Shown piece after piece: positions 50,262 to 59,351 of a DNA stretch of 64,000 bases; positions within the stretch are counted from its first letter, which is position 1, and the number at the start of each line of letters is the position of its first letter. Made by a program: the position numbers and the translations under genes. The stretch is from Hymenobacter sp. J193 (lineage in GTDB: Bacteria > Bacteroidota > Bacteroidia > Cytophagales > Hymenobacteraceae): contig NZ_JAJONE010000001.1 of assembly GCF_024700075.1 (NCBI RefSeq), forward strand, positions 3,681,001 through 3,745,000, read 5' to 3'. Under the pieces are notes generated by a model. It searched no databases and was not told where the DNA came from. It saw only the letters and a program-made list of their open reading frames with translations.

Positions 50262-50649
50262 GGCCGGGCAGCAGGAGGTGGAAGTATACTAACTGCCCGC
50301 CGCCGCTTAAGTTATGGTCAGGTACTCTGTGCCGGCCCCCAAGAGGTGGTATTTGCCCCGGCCAAACCGCAGTGCCGGCTTGCCCGTGGGTAGGGGCTTC
50401 GGGGGTACCCAGGGCGAGCCGGTGGAGCCCGCGTCAAAAACCAGGCTGTGCTGCCTGGCGCTAGTCACTGGTCAGATTTTGGGGGGCAAAGGACCGCTTA
50501 AGCAGTAGAGCGCCAGCACGTGTGTACTCTTGGGTAACTCCCAGCAATAAGCAGGCATCCGGCTTAGCCGGCGGCCCGGCGACTGATACGGCTACCCGCC
50601 CAACCGTTTGCCTTGCCAATGAGGCCAGCTACCCCAAAGCCCAGATTTT
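50262..50649. other. Intergenic stretch without a clear gene
   Basis: The 388 bp hold no convincing gene. The minus strand has a 53-codon stop-free frame (50307-50468, start GTG) with GSTGSPWVPPKPLPTGKPAL inside, which could be the relic of a coding sequence. GC is high, so stop-free frames are common by chance. Confidence 0.35.
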
Positions 50650-52302
50650 CTACCACCACACCGTCCACTTGCCCAGCTTTTGCTGCTGACGGAAGTAGCG
50701 CAGCATCCAGCGGCGTTCGGCGCGCATCTCGCCTTTCACCAGCAGCACGGGGCGCTGCACCAGCAAGCTGCCGAGGTAGGGCTCCTGCTGCGGATTTTGC
50801 AGGTTGATGAGCTGGCGCTGCCAGGTGTCGTTGGCCTCGAACTGGGTTTCCCGGCTCAGGCTCTGGTTGCCATCGTAGAGCGACACGGGCACGCGGCCCA
50901 GCTCGAAGGCCAGAGACGGGAGCAGCTCATTGTACACCAGAACCTGCCGGTTGGAAAGCTGCTTTTCGCGCAGGAACTCGGCCAGGGGCCGACTGCCGTT
51001 GAAGGTCAGCTCGTTCTGGTGCAGCAGGGGCTTGGCTGCTACCAGCAGTACCACCGTGAACAGACCAGCTGCCACCAGCAGGCGTGGGGCCACCCGTATT
51101 TCGTCCCAGAACATCAGCAGCAACACCAGCAGGGCAATACCGGCTGCGGCGGCCCCGGCTGTGAGCGGCCCGGCTTCCAGCGGCACCCAGCCCACGGCGC
51201 TCAGCACCGGCACTAGGCACAGCGCCGCCAGCAGCAGCCCCCAGAAGGCCAGGAAACCCACGTACCAGCGGTGCAGTGCCCCATCCGTCAGGCGGCCCAG
51301 GTAGTACACCGTGAGCAAGGCTACGCCCGGGAATACCGGCAGCACGTACAGCAGCAGCTTGGACTTGGAAATGGAGAAGAACACCAGCGGCAGCACCACC
51401 CAGAACAGCAGCACGTTCCGCCACTGCTGCGGCACCTCCGCCCAGCGCGTGCGCACAGCCTGCGTAATCAGCGCCACCGACCACGGTAGGCTGGTCGCCG
51501 GAGCCAGCACCAGGTAAAACCACCAGGGCTTGGCCCGGTTGAAGGTGGCGGCGTTGGCAAACCGCTCCACGGTATGCTCGAACAGGAAATAGCGCAGAAA
51601 CGCCGGGTTTTCGGCCATCAGGTACAGATACCAGCTCAGCCCCACCAGCAAAAACAGCCCAATGCCCACGGCGTGATGCCAGGTAAACGGCCGCCGCGCC
51701 TGCCCGCGCCGGAAGTAAAAGCCGATAACAACCATTAGCGGCAGGATGAAACCCACGGGGCCTTTCGTCAGGAAGGCCAGCCCCAGCCCCAGCCAGAACA
51801 AATACAGCCACCGCATGCCGCCCCCGTGGTAATAGCGCAGTATGCCGTAGGCCGCCGCCAGCTCCAGCGTGGCCAGGTAGGCATCCGTCGTCACGTTGAG
51901 GGCCGAAATAAGCACTACGGGCAGGGTGCCATAGACGATGGCCGCGGCCAGGGCGCGGGCCCGGTCCTGGGCGAAGAAGAGCAGACCTAACCCGTATACC
52001 AACAGCACCTGCAGCAGCACGGCCAGCACCGGCAGCACCCGCACGCCCAGCGCACTTTCGCCGAACATACCCAGCCCGGCTGCCGTGAGCCAGTAGGTGA
52101 GCGGGGGCTTATGAAAGTGCTGAATGCCCAGTAGGCGAGGGTGGAGCCAGTCCTGGCCCGTCAGCATCTCCCGCCCGATTTCGGCGTAGCGGGCCTCCGA
52201 GCTTTCCAGCGGCCCCCAGGCTCCCAGGCCCAGCAGGAAGGCCAGCCCCAGGGCAGCCAGAAACAACCAAAGCCAGGTACGCGACGTGATGGGCAAGGGC
52301 AT
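50650..52302 (-). CDS. GT39-type glycosyltransferase (ArnT/PMT-like)
   Basis: This 550-residue integral membrane protein has about 12 helices. The start is MPLPITSRTWLWLFLAALGL at 52302; the open frame extends much further upstream but without coding character. The catalytic signature of GT-C enzymes is present: GPLESSEARYAEIGREML with the acidic pair, followed by HFHKPPLTYWLTA. A C-terminal periplasmic part (about 445-550) contains YNELLPSLAFELGRVPVSLY and RPVLLVKGEMRAERRWML. It probably transfers a sugar from a polyprenyl-phosphate donor to lipid or protein. A minus-strand TAACTTCG (52351-52344) is the likely -7 element. Confidence 0.9.
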   Translation of the reverse strand: MPLPITSRTWLWLFLAALGLAFLLGLGAWGPLESSEARYAEIGREMLTGQDWLHPRLLGIQHFHKPPLTYWLTAAGLGMFGESALGVRVLPVLAVLLQVLLVYGLGLLFFAQDRARALAAAIVYGTLPVVLISALNVTTDAYLATLELAAAYGILRYYHGGGMRWLYLFWLGLGLAFLTKGPVGFILPLMVVIGFYFRRGQARRPFTWHHAVGIGLFLLVGLSWYLYLMAENPAFLRYFLFEHTVERFANAATFNRAKPWWFYLVLAPATSLPWSVALITQAVRTRWAEVPQQWRNVLLFWVVLPLVFFSISKSKLLLYVLPVFPGVALLTVYYLGRLTDGALHRWYVGFLAFWGLLLAALCLVPVLSAVGWVPLEAGPLTAGAAAAGIALLVLLLMFWDEIRVAPRLLVAAGLFTVVLLVAAKPLLHQNELTFNGSRPLAEFLREKQLSNRQVLVYNELLPSLAFELGRVPVSLYDGNQSLSRETQFEANDTWQRQLINLQNPQQEPYLGSLLVQRPVLLVKGEMRAERRWMLRYFRQQQKLGKWTVWW

Positions 52303-52428
52303 AGCAAACAAGGAAAACAGCGGGAACCAACGGAATCCAGCTGCGAAGTTAACGGGGCGGCCGGTAGTCGGACTTTTTCCTCGCGTGCCGGATGGCGTAT
52401 CTTGCACCTTAGTTGCCGAAGCTTTCCC

Positions 52429-53028
52429 GTGAACGACCCCGAAATCCGTGTGCTTTTGTACCCCTTGCTGCAGGGCGGCCTGTACGTAGACGAGCTGCCC
52501 ACCGGCACCACCCGCGCCGACGTCGTGCACATCACTGAGCACTTCATGCACGGCTACGAACTGAAAGGCGACGCCGACACCCTGCAGCGCGTGGCCAAGC
52601 AGCTGCCCTGCTACGCCAAGGCCTACGACTTCGTCACTTTCGTGGTCACCGAAAAGCACGTGCCCAAGCTGCGGCCTTTGCTGCCGGAGTGGGTAGGTAT
52701 TCAGGTCGCCACGGCCGATGGTTTGCGCACCGAGCGCCCGGCCCTGTACAACGCCACCGTGGAGCGGCCCGCCGTGGCAGCCTTGCTGCGCCACAGCGAG
52801 GTTCAGCAATACCTGCTGGCCCGGGGGCTGCCCGGCGTGAGTACGCTGCGTCGCCGCGAAGTGCTTAGCTTTCTGCGCACCACCCGCCTGGTTTCCCTCG
52901 CCGACCTGGCCCGGCACGTGCGCGAGCGGCTGATGGGCCGCATGGACGAGCGGCTGGCCGTGCGGGCCGAGCGCAAAGCCGAGCGGGAACGAGTAGCCAG
53001 CCGCCGACGCCGTAAGCCCCGGAAGTAG
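52429..53028 (+). CDS. sce7726 family protein
   Basis: This 199-residue soluble protein starts at GTG 52429 (MNDPEIRVLLYPLLQGGLYV). Its hallmark region is TTRADVVHITEHFMHGYELKGDADTLQRV, followed by QLPCYAKAYDFVTFVVTEKHV. The D and ExK-like residues (RADVV, YELKGD) match the PD-(D/E)XK nuclease fold assigned to sce7726 proteins. The tail is extremely basic (RERVASRRRRKPRK). Such proteins are often found in defence or mobile contexts, but none of their partners is near. The function is not established. Confidence 0.8.
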   Translation: MNDPEIRVLLYPLLQGGLYVDELPTGTTRADVVHITEHFMHGYELKGDADTLQRVAKQLPCYAKAYDFVTFVVTEKHVPKLRPLLPEWVGIQVATADGLRTERPALYNATVERPAVAALLRHSEVQQYLLARGLPGVSTLRRREVLSFLRTTRLVSLADLARHVRERLMGRMDERLAVRAERKAERERVASRRRRKPRK

Positions 53029-53065
53029 GCAGCCGTTTCTGGTTGGCGGAGAAAATAGGCCATGT

Positions 53066-53073
53066 TAGCTTTG
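53066..53073 (+). promoter_or_regulatory. -7 element of the NTF2-like lipoprotein gene
   Basis: TAGCTTTG matches TAnnTTTG, 45 nt before the ATG at 53119. It shows that the ATG at 53062 in the same frame is not the start. Confidence 0.55.
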
Positions 53074-53118
53074 ACCCGACCTGCCCCCTGGCAGGACTAT
53101 ACCGCTACCTACAATCTG

Positions 53119-53622
53119 ATGAGCCGCAACAGCAGAAATACGTACGCACTACTGGCCGCAATAGCGTGGTTGACTGGCGCCTGCACCACGGTAAAGCCAG
53201 CTCCTGCGACCCGGGCGCCTAAAGCACCGGTTTCTCAAGAGCTTTACCGCACCATTGCGCGGCAAGACAGCCTGATGTTCTTGGCTTTCAACCAGCATGA
53301 TGTGGAAAAGCTTCAGACTTTCTTCGCCGAAGACCTGGAATTCTACCACGACAAAGGCGGGCTGGCCAACTTCCAGCAAACCATGCAGGGCTTCCGGAAT
53401 CTGTTCGACCAGAACAAAACCACCGGCCTCAACCGCCAGCTCGTGCCCGGCACTCTGGAAGTATTTCCCATCAGCGGCTACGGGGCCGTGGAAACCTACG
53501 AGCACCGCTTCTGCCACGTAGAAAACGGCAAAGACGACTGCGGCACCTTCAAGAACATGATGGTGTGGCGCCTCAAGGACGGGCAGTGGAAAGTAACCCG
53601 GGTCGTCAGCTACGACCACTAA
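53119..53622 (+). CDS. NTF2/SnoaL-like lipoprotein (DUF4440-like)
   Basis: This 167-residue protein has signal MSRNSRNTYALLAAIAWLTGAC with lipobox LTGAC. The mature domain contains IARQDSLMFLAFNQHDVEKL, EFYHDKGGLANFQQTMQGF and GYGAVETYEHRFCHVENGKD, and it ends DGQWKVTRVVSYDH. This is the fold of DUF4440/SnoaL-like proteins, which have a conical cavity. Catalysis is not implied. It is located just after the sce7726 gene on the same strand, but has its own promoter. Confidence 0.82.
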   Translation: MSRNSRNTYALLAAIAWLTGACTTVKPAPATRAPKAPVSQELYRTIARQDSLMFLAFNQHDVEKLQTFFAEDLEFYHDKGGLANFQQTMQGFRNLFDQNKTTGLNRQLVPGTLEVFPISGYGAVETYEHRFCHVENGKDDCGTFKNMMVWRLKDGQWKVTRVVSYDH

Positions 53623-53652
53623 AAAGTGGATTGCGTAAGCTCAAAAACGCCA

Positions 53653-53692
53653 GGAGGGTGTAGCGCCGCCCCTTTGCTTCGCTGCACCCTCC
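53653..53692. terminator. Weak hairpin between convergent genes
   Basis: The 8-bp arms GGAGGGTG (53653-53660) and CACCCTCC (53685-53692), with near-pairing beyond, surround a GC-rich loop. It could be a terminator, without a U-tract. Confidence 0.4.
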
Positions 53693-53724
53693 AGAAGAAT
53701 TAACTTAAAACAGCTTCTAAGCCG

Positions 53725-55803
53725 CTACTGTTTCACCACCTTCAGATGGTAAGCCGTCCTACCGATGGTAGCCTGCACGAAGTAGATGCCCGGCGCCAGC
53801 GCCTGAGCGGGTTTGATAGGCAGCTCGTGCGGCCCGGCCGGCAGCTGGCCATATTCCACCCGGCTTACCTCCCGTCCCGTTACGTCGAGCACGCGCACCT
53901 GCACCGTAGCGCGGGCCGTAAGCGTGGTGCGTAAGCTCAGTTCCGGGCCGAAAGGGTTAGGAAATACCTGCGTGGCCGTGGCCGGGCCGGTGGGCTGAGC
54001 GGCCGTTACGTTGCTGCAAAGGCCGGGCATGTTGGCATCCAGCCAAGCAAAGCGCACTTTCAGCCACTTTTTCAGGGCCGCAATTTCGCCGGGGTAGTCG
54101 GCAGGAATGGGGGAAGGGTTGGGCCAGGTATACGTGCCCAGGATGGGCCATTGCTGAAAATGCCGGGCCTGCGCCTCGTCCAGGTGGTTGGCGGTGGAGT
54201 CGATGTAGGTGTTGAGGCGGTCCAGGCTCAGGGTGCGCTGGCGCAGTTCTTTCCAGCGGCACTGCAGGGCAGCCGTGAAAGCCGGGTCCTGGAGCATACG
54301 CGCCCACCAGAAAGGCACCTGCCACTCGTCGCCGCGGCATACGCTGTTGAAGTTGTAGGCCCAGCCGGTTTCCGTGTTACCGTCGCAGTAGTCGGCGTTC
54401 CACCAGGCCAGGTTGTAGTCCCAGGCAGGGCCGGCGTAAATCTTGCCCCCGTCGCTACGGCGCTTTTTGTGCAGGAAGGTGCTCAGGCGCAGCCCGTCCA
54501 CGTTCTTGCTGATTTCATTCAGGATAAAATAGTCGATAAAGGAATTGACGTCAATGTACTTCGCGTAGCCGGTTTTGGGGTCGGCGAAGTCGGCCGAGGC
54601 CAGGGCCGTTTCCACGGAGTCGACGTAAGCCTGCAGGTATTTGGCCTGCTCGGGTTGAATTTCGTCGGCCGCGGGGTACTCGTAGAGAAAGTGGATGATG
54701 CTGCCGCTGGAGCTAAGGCGCTTGGAGTTCCAGCCTTCGTTGCCGCCGGTGCCGGTGGGCTTATCCAGCTTGAAGATGTAGCCGCCGGTGAGCTTGTTGC
54801 CGGAAATATCCACTGGGTCAATTTTCTTGATGTTGACCCGGTTGGCATCGCGCTTGATCTTCTCCATCATCACGTAAATGCCCTGGTACTCGCCGTTGAG
54901 CATCAGCTCGCAGTAGTGGGTGCGCGAGGCGTAGTGGCCCGTGCGGTTGGCAATATCGTAGCTCAGCACGTTGCGCATGCCGGTTTTGTCGTTGTAGGGC
55001 GCGTAGAGGATCCAGGCGTTTTCCTCGGGCATGCCCATCACCACAGTGTCGTTTTCGAAGTTGCCCGTGTTGCGGGTTTCGATGCTGTAGGACTTCTGCG
55101 GAAACAGCTGCGAGGAGCTGCCGCGCAGCTCAATGCCAATGCGGTTGTGGTAGTCGTCGTAGGCATCGGCCAGGCGGTTGCGGCGCCCGTCCTTGTGGTT
55201 GATGATGCCCATGTAGGCATCTACCTTGGGGTCGTCGGGAATGGCACGGCCGCCCGTGTTAATCACCACGATGGGCAGGTTCGACGAGATAAAGCCGGGC
55301 GGGGTGGCCGGGGCGTTGCCGAAGGTGAGTGACCAGGACGTTACGCTGCCCACGTGGCCGCCCTGGGTGTCACGCACGCGTAGGCTCCAGGTGCCGTTGG
55401 CAGGCTGGTTGTTGTTTACGCTGCCCAGCACCCCCTCCGGCCGGAAGGTATTGCTGAACGGGGCCGTGCCTGCCTTCACTGAGAGCATGGCCGTGCTGTT
55501 AAAGCAGGTGTTGCTGTAGTTGGCGCCGTTGCCCCCGTTGCCGACGGATAAATTCGCCACCTTCCCATCCGGGGCCTGCAGCTGCACTACCAGCTGGGCC
55601 ACACGCGGGTGCTCAATCGTGAAACACACCGATTCCAGCCCGAACAGGTCGTTGAGGGTGGCTGGCTTCAGACCGCTCACCGCAGCCGCAAAGCTGGCAG
55701 TGGTATTGTCGTCGGGGATGGTGCCGCCGGCGCCCGTAAAAGTTTGGGCCGAAGCCGTGAGGCCCGTCAGGAGCAAGCCAACCAGGAAGTATAGGTGTTT
55801 CAT
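53725..55803 (-). CDS. Secreted CotH-kinase protein with T9SS sorting domain
   Basis: This 692-residue protein has signal MKHLYFLVGLLLTGLTASAQ at 55803. A P/Homo-B beta domain spans about residues 20-175 (FTGAGGTIPDD...ANGTWSLRVRDTQGG). The CotH kinase (about 180-600) shows IGIELRGSSSQLFPQKSYSIET with the family G-S-x-S box, ILYAPYNDKTGMRNVLSYDI and AGPAWDYNLAWWNADYC with the metal-binding DxN. The end carries a type A T9SS domain: VFPNPFGPELSLRT, VLDVTGREV and APGIYFVQATIG. CotH kinases phosphorylate proteins or related substrates; the substrate here is unknown. Confidence 0.9.
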   Translation of the reverse strand: MKHLYFLVGLLLTGLTASAQTFTGAGGTIPDDNTTASFAAAVSGLKPATLNDLFGLESVCFTIEHPRVAQLVVQLQAPDGKVANLSVGNGGNGANYSNTCFNSTAMLSVKAGTAPFSNTFRPEGVLGSVNNNQPANGTWSLRVRDTQGGHVGSVTSWSLTFGNAPATPPGFISSNLPIVVINTGGRAIPDDPKVDAYMGIINHKDGRRNRLADAYDDYHNRIGIELRGSSSQLFPQKSYSIETRNTGNFENDTVVMGMPEENAWILYAPYNDKTGMRNVLSYDIANRTGHYASRTHYCELMLNGEYQGIYVMMEKIKRDANRVNIKKIDPVDISGNKLTGGYIFKLDKPTGTGGNEGWNSKRLSSSGSIIHFLYEYPAADEIQPEQAKYLQAYVDSVETALASADFADPKTGYAKYIDVNSFIDYFILNEISKNVDGLRLSTFLHKKRRSDGGKIYAGPAWDYNLAWWNADYCDGNTETGWAYNFNSVCRGDEWQVPFWWARMLQDPAFTAALQCRWKELRQRTLSLDRLNTYIDSTANHLDEAQARHFQQWPILGTYTWPNPSPIPADYPGEIAALKKWLKVRFAWLDANMPGLCSNVTAAQPTGPATATQVFPNPFGPELSLRTTLTARATVQVRVLDVTGREVSRVEYGQLPAGPHELPIKPAQALAPGIYFVQATIGRTAYHLKVVKQ

Positions 55804-56002
55804 CGGAAGAAATAAGCCAGGAAAGATACTACCCGCCGCGCAAACGACCGTGACTTTCAGCTTTTTCCCCGGAAGAAAGTCCCACAAGGCTCGTGTTTGG
55901 AAGCCTCAGAAAGCTTGGGCCAGCGGAACGGTGTATCTTGGGGTCTGGAGTTGTTTTACCAGAAGCCGGCGGTGGCTCAGCTGGATCTAACAAACGCTTA
56001 TA

Positions 56003-56425
56003 ATGACGCGGGATAATATATCAATAGAGAGGCTTATCACTGAAAAACGTCTTTCTCCGTTGATGAGTAACGCAAAGTGGCTAAAGTTGCTATCCGCGTT
56101 GGTCGAAAACGCGGCGCTGATTGCGGAATGCCGAGTTAAACTGATCTGGGAGCAAGAAACGATGATCAGATGGTTGGTATTTGATGAGGATACGAGCTAC
56201 CGTTTCGACTACTATGACACCGCTATGGAAGCCATGATTACCGGAAACCCCAGGGGCTGGTACGCCTACAAGGAAATCGAGTGGCTGGAATTTCCTCGGT
56301 TTATCAGCAACAAATCCGTAGTGCAGGATCTGCACGCTATTCAGCTGCAGATTCAAGCAATAGGCCAGTTTCAGTTAGAGTTAAGTGATGAGAATTTGCG
56401 GCTTTATGCATATCGGCGGCCGTGA
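56003..56425 (+). CDS. Hypothetical protein, possibly DUF6678
   Basis: The product has 140 residues and no signal. It begins MTRDNISIERLITEKRLSPL, then NAKWLKLLSALVENAALIAE, and continues WLVFDEDTSYRFDYYDTAME and YKEIEWLEFPRFISNKSVVQ. The order (an N-terminal NxxKWxxL block and an 'EIEWLEFP' strand) recalls DUF6678 proteins of unknown function, sometimes linked to immunity-like contexts. GC is lower than in its neighbours. TATCTTGG near 55933 may be the -7 element. I am only moderately sure of the family. Confidence 0.62.
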   Translation: MTRDNISIERLITEKRLSPLMSNAKWLKLLSALVENAALIAECRVKLIWEQETMIRWLVFDEDTSYRFDYYDTAMEAMITGNPRGWYAYKEIEWLEFPRFISNKSVVQDLHAIQLQIQAIGQFQLELSDENLRLYAYRRP

Positions 56426-56602
56426 TACTAAGCATAAAAGCACTGCTGCCTAGGTCGCTGGGAAAGCTGGGGTTGCCTTGCCGGCTTCACCGTCTCTTCC
56501 TGCAACTATTGAAGCTCTTGCCGCTGGTCGCGCTACTCCTAAGTTTCTGCTAAAACAGCCTGAATGACCGATATGGCGGCCGGGCTGGAACTCTTGCCTG
56601 CA
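56426..56602. other. Gap between convergent genes
   Basis: No gene, hairpin with T run or repeat was seen here. Confidence 0.3.
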
Positions 56603-57208
56603 TTACTGCTTGCGGTCGAAGCGGCCGGCACTAACGGTTACCGTTTTGCTTGGGTTAGTGGTGCTGGCGGCGGTAAACTCAAAGGTGCCAGCAGATACGG
56701 CCGCGTCGGGGTAGCTCACCGTCAGCACGATGCGGCCGGTGTGCCGGCTGCTGGTTTGGTAGAGTTCGGAGCTGCTGTCCTCACTGATATACACCGTAGC
56801 ATGGTCTACCACCGTGCTGTCGGGGGCCAGAGGCGGCAGGCCCGTGTCCTGGTTGAGCAGGAACTCTCCCACCTGGGGCTTGCGCAGGTACAGCGTGACG
56901 GTCACCTGCTTTTTGCCCCGGGCACTGTTGAGGCTCAGGCTATACTCGGGCCTGACCTGCCAGCCGGGCAGGGGAGCAAGGGCAGACACATCGTAGCCGC
57001 CCTCGAGCGGAGGAATTGTCCCGGCCATACCCAGAAAGCTCCCGGTCCAGCCAGTGGCCGGGTACGCGGTGCCGTCGAGCAGGAACCCGCCCGTATTCTG
57101 GCCCGTCTGCGTGCTGTCGGGCAGCAGGGAAACCGGGTCTTCTTTTTCACAGGCTCCCAACAACAAGGAAGCGCTGAGCAACCAACCGGAAATCTTACGC
57201 AGGGCCAT
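56603..57208 (-). CDS. Lipoprotein, DUF6252-like beta-sheet family
   Basis: The product has 201 residues with signal MALRKISGWLLSASLLLGAC, lipobox LLGAC. After a polar linker the domain starts GGFLLDGTAYPATG, has YSLSLNSARGKKQVTVTLYLRK in the middle and ends GTFEFTAASTTNPSKTVTVS-AGRFD. This is the same pattern as in the protein at 13792-14334 ('..l.g....', a closing sGtF.f and GrFd), so both are likely outer-membrane- or surface-facing members of one Bacteroidota lipoprotein family. The function is unknown. Confidence 0.75.
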   Translation of the reverse strand: MALRKISGWLLSASLLLGACEKEDPVSLLPDSTQTGQNTGGFLLDGTAYPATGWTGSFLGMAGTIPPLEGGYDVSALAPLPGWQVRPEYSLSLNSARGKKQVTVTLYLRKPQVGEFLLNQDTGLPPLAPDSTVVDHATVYISEDSSSELYQTSSRHTGRIVLTVSYPDAAVSAGTFEFTAASTTNPSKTVTVSAGRFDRKQ

Positions 57209-57551
57209 AAAACAGGAGTTGTGGTGTGATAGTGCTGTGAAGGTAGGTTACGTCGTAAGCCTGCAAAAACCATAGTGAAGACCAATCCGACTTTACGTCC
57301 TTTCTATTGAGCTGCGTATTATCAGGTAAATTTATATCCAATGGCCGGTTTTATTGCCTGGAATCGGACTTCTGGCTCCCCCGTAGATAGGCTTGTATAG
57401 CGCATCGAGCAATACCGCGAAAGCACTTTTCTATTTACGCGGCTATTTGCGCTATCATAGGCAGCAAAGTATTCCTGCCCTTTTATCGTTTGCTTGATCG
57501 TGGCCCGTCTGAAAAGCTGGGGCTCCTGTTTTTACAATCAACTGCTCCCTG
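57209..57551. other. Divergent promoter region
   Basis: The 343 bp between divergent genes are AT-richer than the surroundings. Minus-strand TACCTTCA (57244-57237) is a likely -7 element for the lipoprotein gene. No coding sequence or repeat was seen. Confidence 0.45.
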
Positions 57552-58476
57552 ATGCCTACTGCTGCTTCCAATGCCATCAAAACCTACCGCATGATGGAGT
57601 ACGTCCGGCGGTTTACGGCGGAGCCGGCAGCGGTGCAGCAGCTCGTGCTGGCCGACCCCGGACAGTTTTTCATCGTGGCCGTGGAGCAGCTTTACCCGCT
57701 GTTTACGCAGGCCGTGCCCCCGTCGCGGGCCACCGGCCATTCGCTGGTGTATGTTACCTCGGGGCAGGCCCGCATGAGCATCGGCAACGACAGCTACACG
57801 GTGGGCCCGCACGAGATGCTGATAGCCCGGGCCGGGCAGGTGTATTCCTTTGAGCCGGGCGACGTGAATACGGGCTTTGTGTGCCATTTTCACGATGCTA
57901 TCCTGCTGGGACAGGCTGCCCCCGCCGAGGCCACCGTGCCATTTGATTTTCTGCATTTCTGGGGCCGGCCCGTGATTGAGCTTCCCGCGCAAACCGCCCA
58001 ATTCGTCGGGCAGCTTTTGCACCGGCTGCTGGTGGAGTATACCACCCACGGGCTAACTTACCCGGCCGTGGTGCGGGCCTACCTGCTGGCGCTGCTGCAC
58101 GAGCTTAACCGGGCCCACACCACCGACGCACCCGCGCCGCTCTCGGCCGCCGCTGCCCTGACCAATCACTTCAAGCACCTGGTGGCTTCCTCGCTCAAAA
58201 CCACGCACCGCGTGCGCGACTACGCCGAGTGGCTCAATATCTCACCCAACCACCTGAGCAAGTGCGTGCGCCGCGTCACGGGTAAGTCGCCGGCCCGCTG
58301 GATTGAGGAAAGCATTGTGCTCGAAGCCAAGGTGCTGCTGTTTCAGAGCAAGTGGTCGGTGGGGGGAGGTGGGCGCGGCCGTGGGCATCGAGGATGCTTC
58401 CTACTTCAGCCGGCTGTTCAGGAAGCACACGGGCCTGACCCCGCTGGCTTTTCGCAAGCGGCATACTCCGTCCTAG
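57552..58476 (+). CDS. AraC-family transcriptional regulator, frameshifted
   Basis: The product should have about 307 residues. The N-terminal half is a cupin-like ligand domain (HSLVYVTSGQARMSIGNDSY, MLIARAGQVYSFEPGD). The C-terminal HTH_18 domain begins LTNHFKHLVASSL, with HTH1 YAEWLNISPNHLSKCVRRVTGKSP. The frame is lost at a run of six G (58361-58366): with five G it reads VGEVGAAVGIEDASYFSRLF, then RKHTGLTPLAFRKRHTPS, ending at 58476. Without this correction the protein would read on into the following membrane-protein gene. The shift is probably a base-calling error. The ligand is unknown. Confidence 0.88.
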
Positions 58477-58547
58477 AATTGGCCGGCTGGGTGCTAACCC
58501 GGCGCTGCGTAGCCGCCGCACCTTTGCCCCATCATTTAAGGGGCCGT

Positions 58548-59003
58548 ATGTACCTGACACTTTTAACGCTGCACTCCCTGGTTCGCTGGGTGCTGCTGCT
58601 GAGCATCTTTGCCAGCATTTTTCGGGCCTGCCGCGGCTGGCTGGGGAGGCGGCCGTTCACTGCCTTCGATAATACCCTCCGGCACACCACGGCCACCGTG
58701 GCTCACGGGCAGCTTATGCTGGGCTACGGGCTGTACCTGGTGAGTCCGGTTATCGCCTCGTTTCACCTGCGCGACGCGGCGCACGCGCCTACCTCACTGT
58801 TTTTCGGCGTCCAGCACGTGGCGTTGATGACGCTGGCCATTACGGTGCTCACCATCGGCTCGGCCCTGGCCAAGCGTCAAACAACCGACCAGGCAAAGTT
58901 CCGCACAATGGCTCTGTGGTTTGCGCTGGCCTTAGTGCTCATCCTGGTAGCCATTCCGTGGCCCTTCTCCCCGCTGGCACAGCGGCCGCTTCTTCGCTTT
59001 TAA
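58548..59003 (+). CDS. Four-helix membrane protein, cytochrome b-like
   Basis: The product has 151 residues with four hydrophobic helices: TLLTLHSLVRWVLLLSIFAS, HGQLMLGYGLYLVSPVIASF, VQHVALMTLAITVLTIGSAL and MALWFALALVLILVAIPWPF. Conserved His lie in HSLVRW, TVAHGQLMLGYG and QHVALM, so a heme-binding role is possible; similar Bacteroidota proteins are annotated 'cytochrome B' (recollection). The real start is ATG 58548; without correction of the upstream frame shift it appears fused to the AraC protein. It is followed, 11 bp on, by a DUF3817 gene. Confidence 0.8.
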   Translation: MYLTLLTLHSLVRWVLLLSIFASIFRACRGWLGRRPFTAFDNTLRHTTATVAHGQLMLGYGLYLVSPVIASFHLRDAAHAPTSLFFGVQHVALMTLAITVLTIGSALAKRQTTDQAKFRTMALWFALALVLILVAIPWPFSPLAQRPLLRF

Positions 59004-59014
59004 GGCAACAAACT

Positions 59015-59323
59015 ATGTTCAAATCACCTATTGGCCGCCTGCGCCTGCTGGCATTGGCCGAAGGCATTTCGCTGCTGCTGCTCGTCGGGGTGGCCGTGCC
59101 CCTGAAACACTTTTACGGCAACCCGGCACTGGTGCGCGCCCTCGGGCCGGTGCATGGGCTGCTGTTTCTGCTTTTCGTGCTTAACACCCTGCGCGTGGGC
59201 GTGGAGTACCGCTGGCGCTTCGCCACTACCACCTGGAAAGTGCTGCTGGCCTGCCTCGTGCCCTTCGGCACCTTCTACGTGGACTACAAAATCCTGGCCC
59301 CGCTGCAAAAGCAGATGAGGTAG
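59015..59323 (+). CDS. DUF3817 membrane protein
   Basis: The product has 102 residues and three hydrophobic stretches: LRLLALAEGISLLLLVGVAV, GPVHGLLFLLFVLNTL and KVLLACLVPFGTFYVDYKIL. The signature EGISLL...PLKH and GPVHGLLF, then VPFGTFYVDYKIL, are diagnostic for DUF3817. The function is unknown. It starts 11 bp after the preceding membrane protein, so the two are probably co-transcribed. Confidence 0.88.
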   Translation: MFKSPIGRLRLLALAEGISLLLLVGVAVPLKHFYGNPALVRALGPVHGLLFLLFVLNTLRVGVEYRWRFATTTWKVLLACLVPFGTFYVDYKILAPLQKQMR

Positions 59324-59351
59324 CGCCGGCTTTTGCGCCGCCGCAGCTGCT

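Noticed and set aside
50307..50468. 53-codon minus-strand frame with GSTGSPWVPPKPLPTGKP
   Set aside because: It looks somewhat protein-like, but has only a GTG start, no clear ribosome-binding site and no known family. Stop-free frames of this size are common at this GC.
55968..55995. tRNA D-arm-like GTGGCTCAGCTGG before the gene at 56003
   Set aside because: No matching anticodon and T arms follow; the next bases run into the coding sequence.
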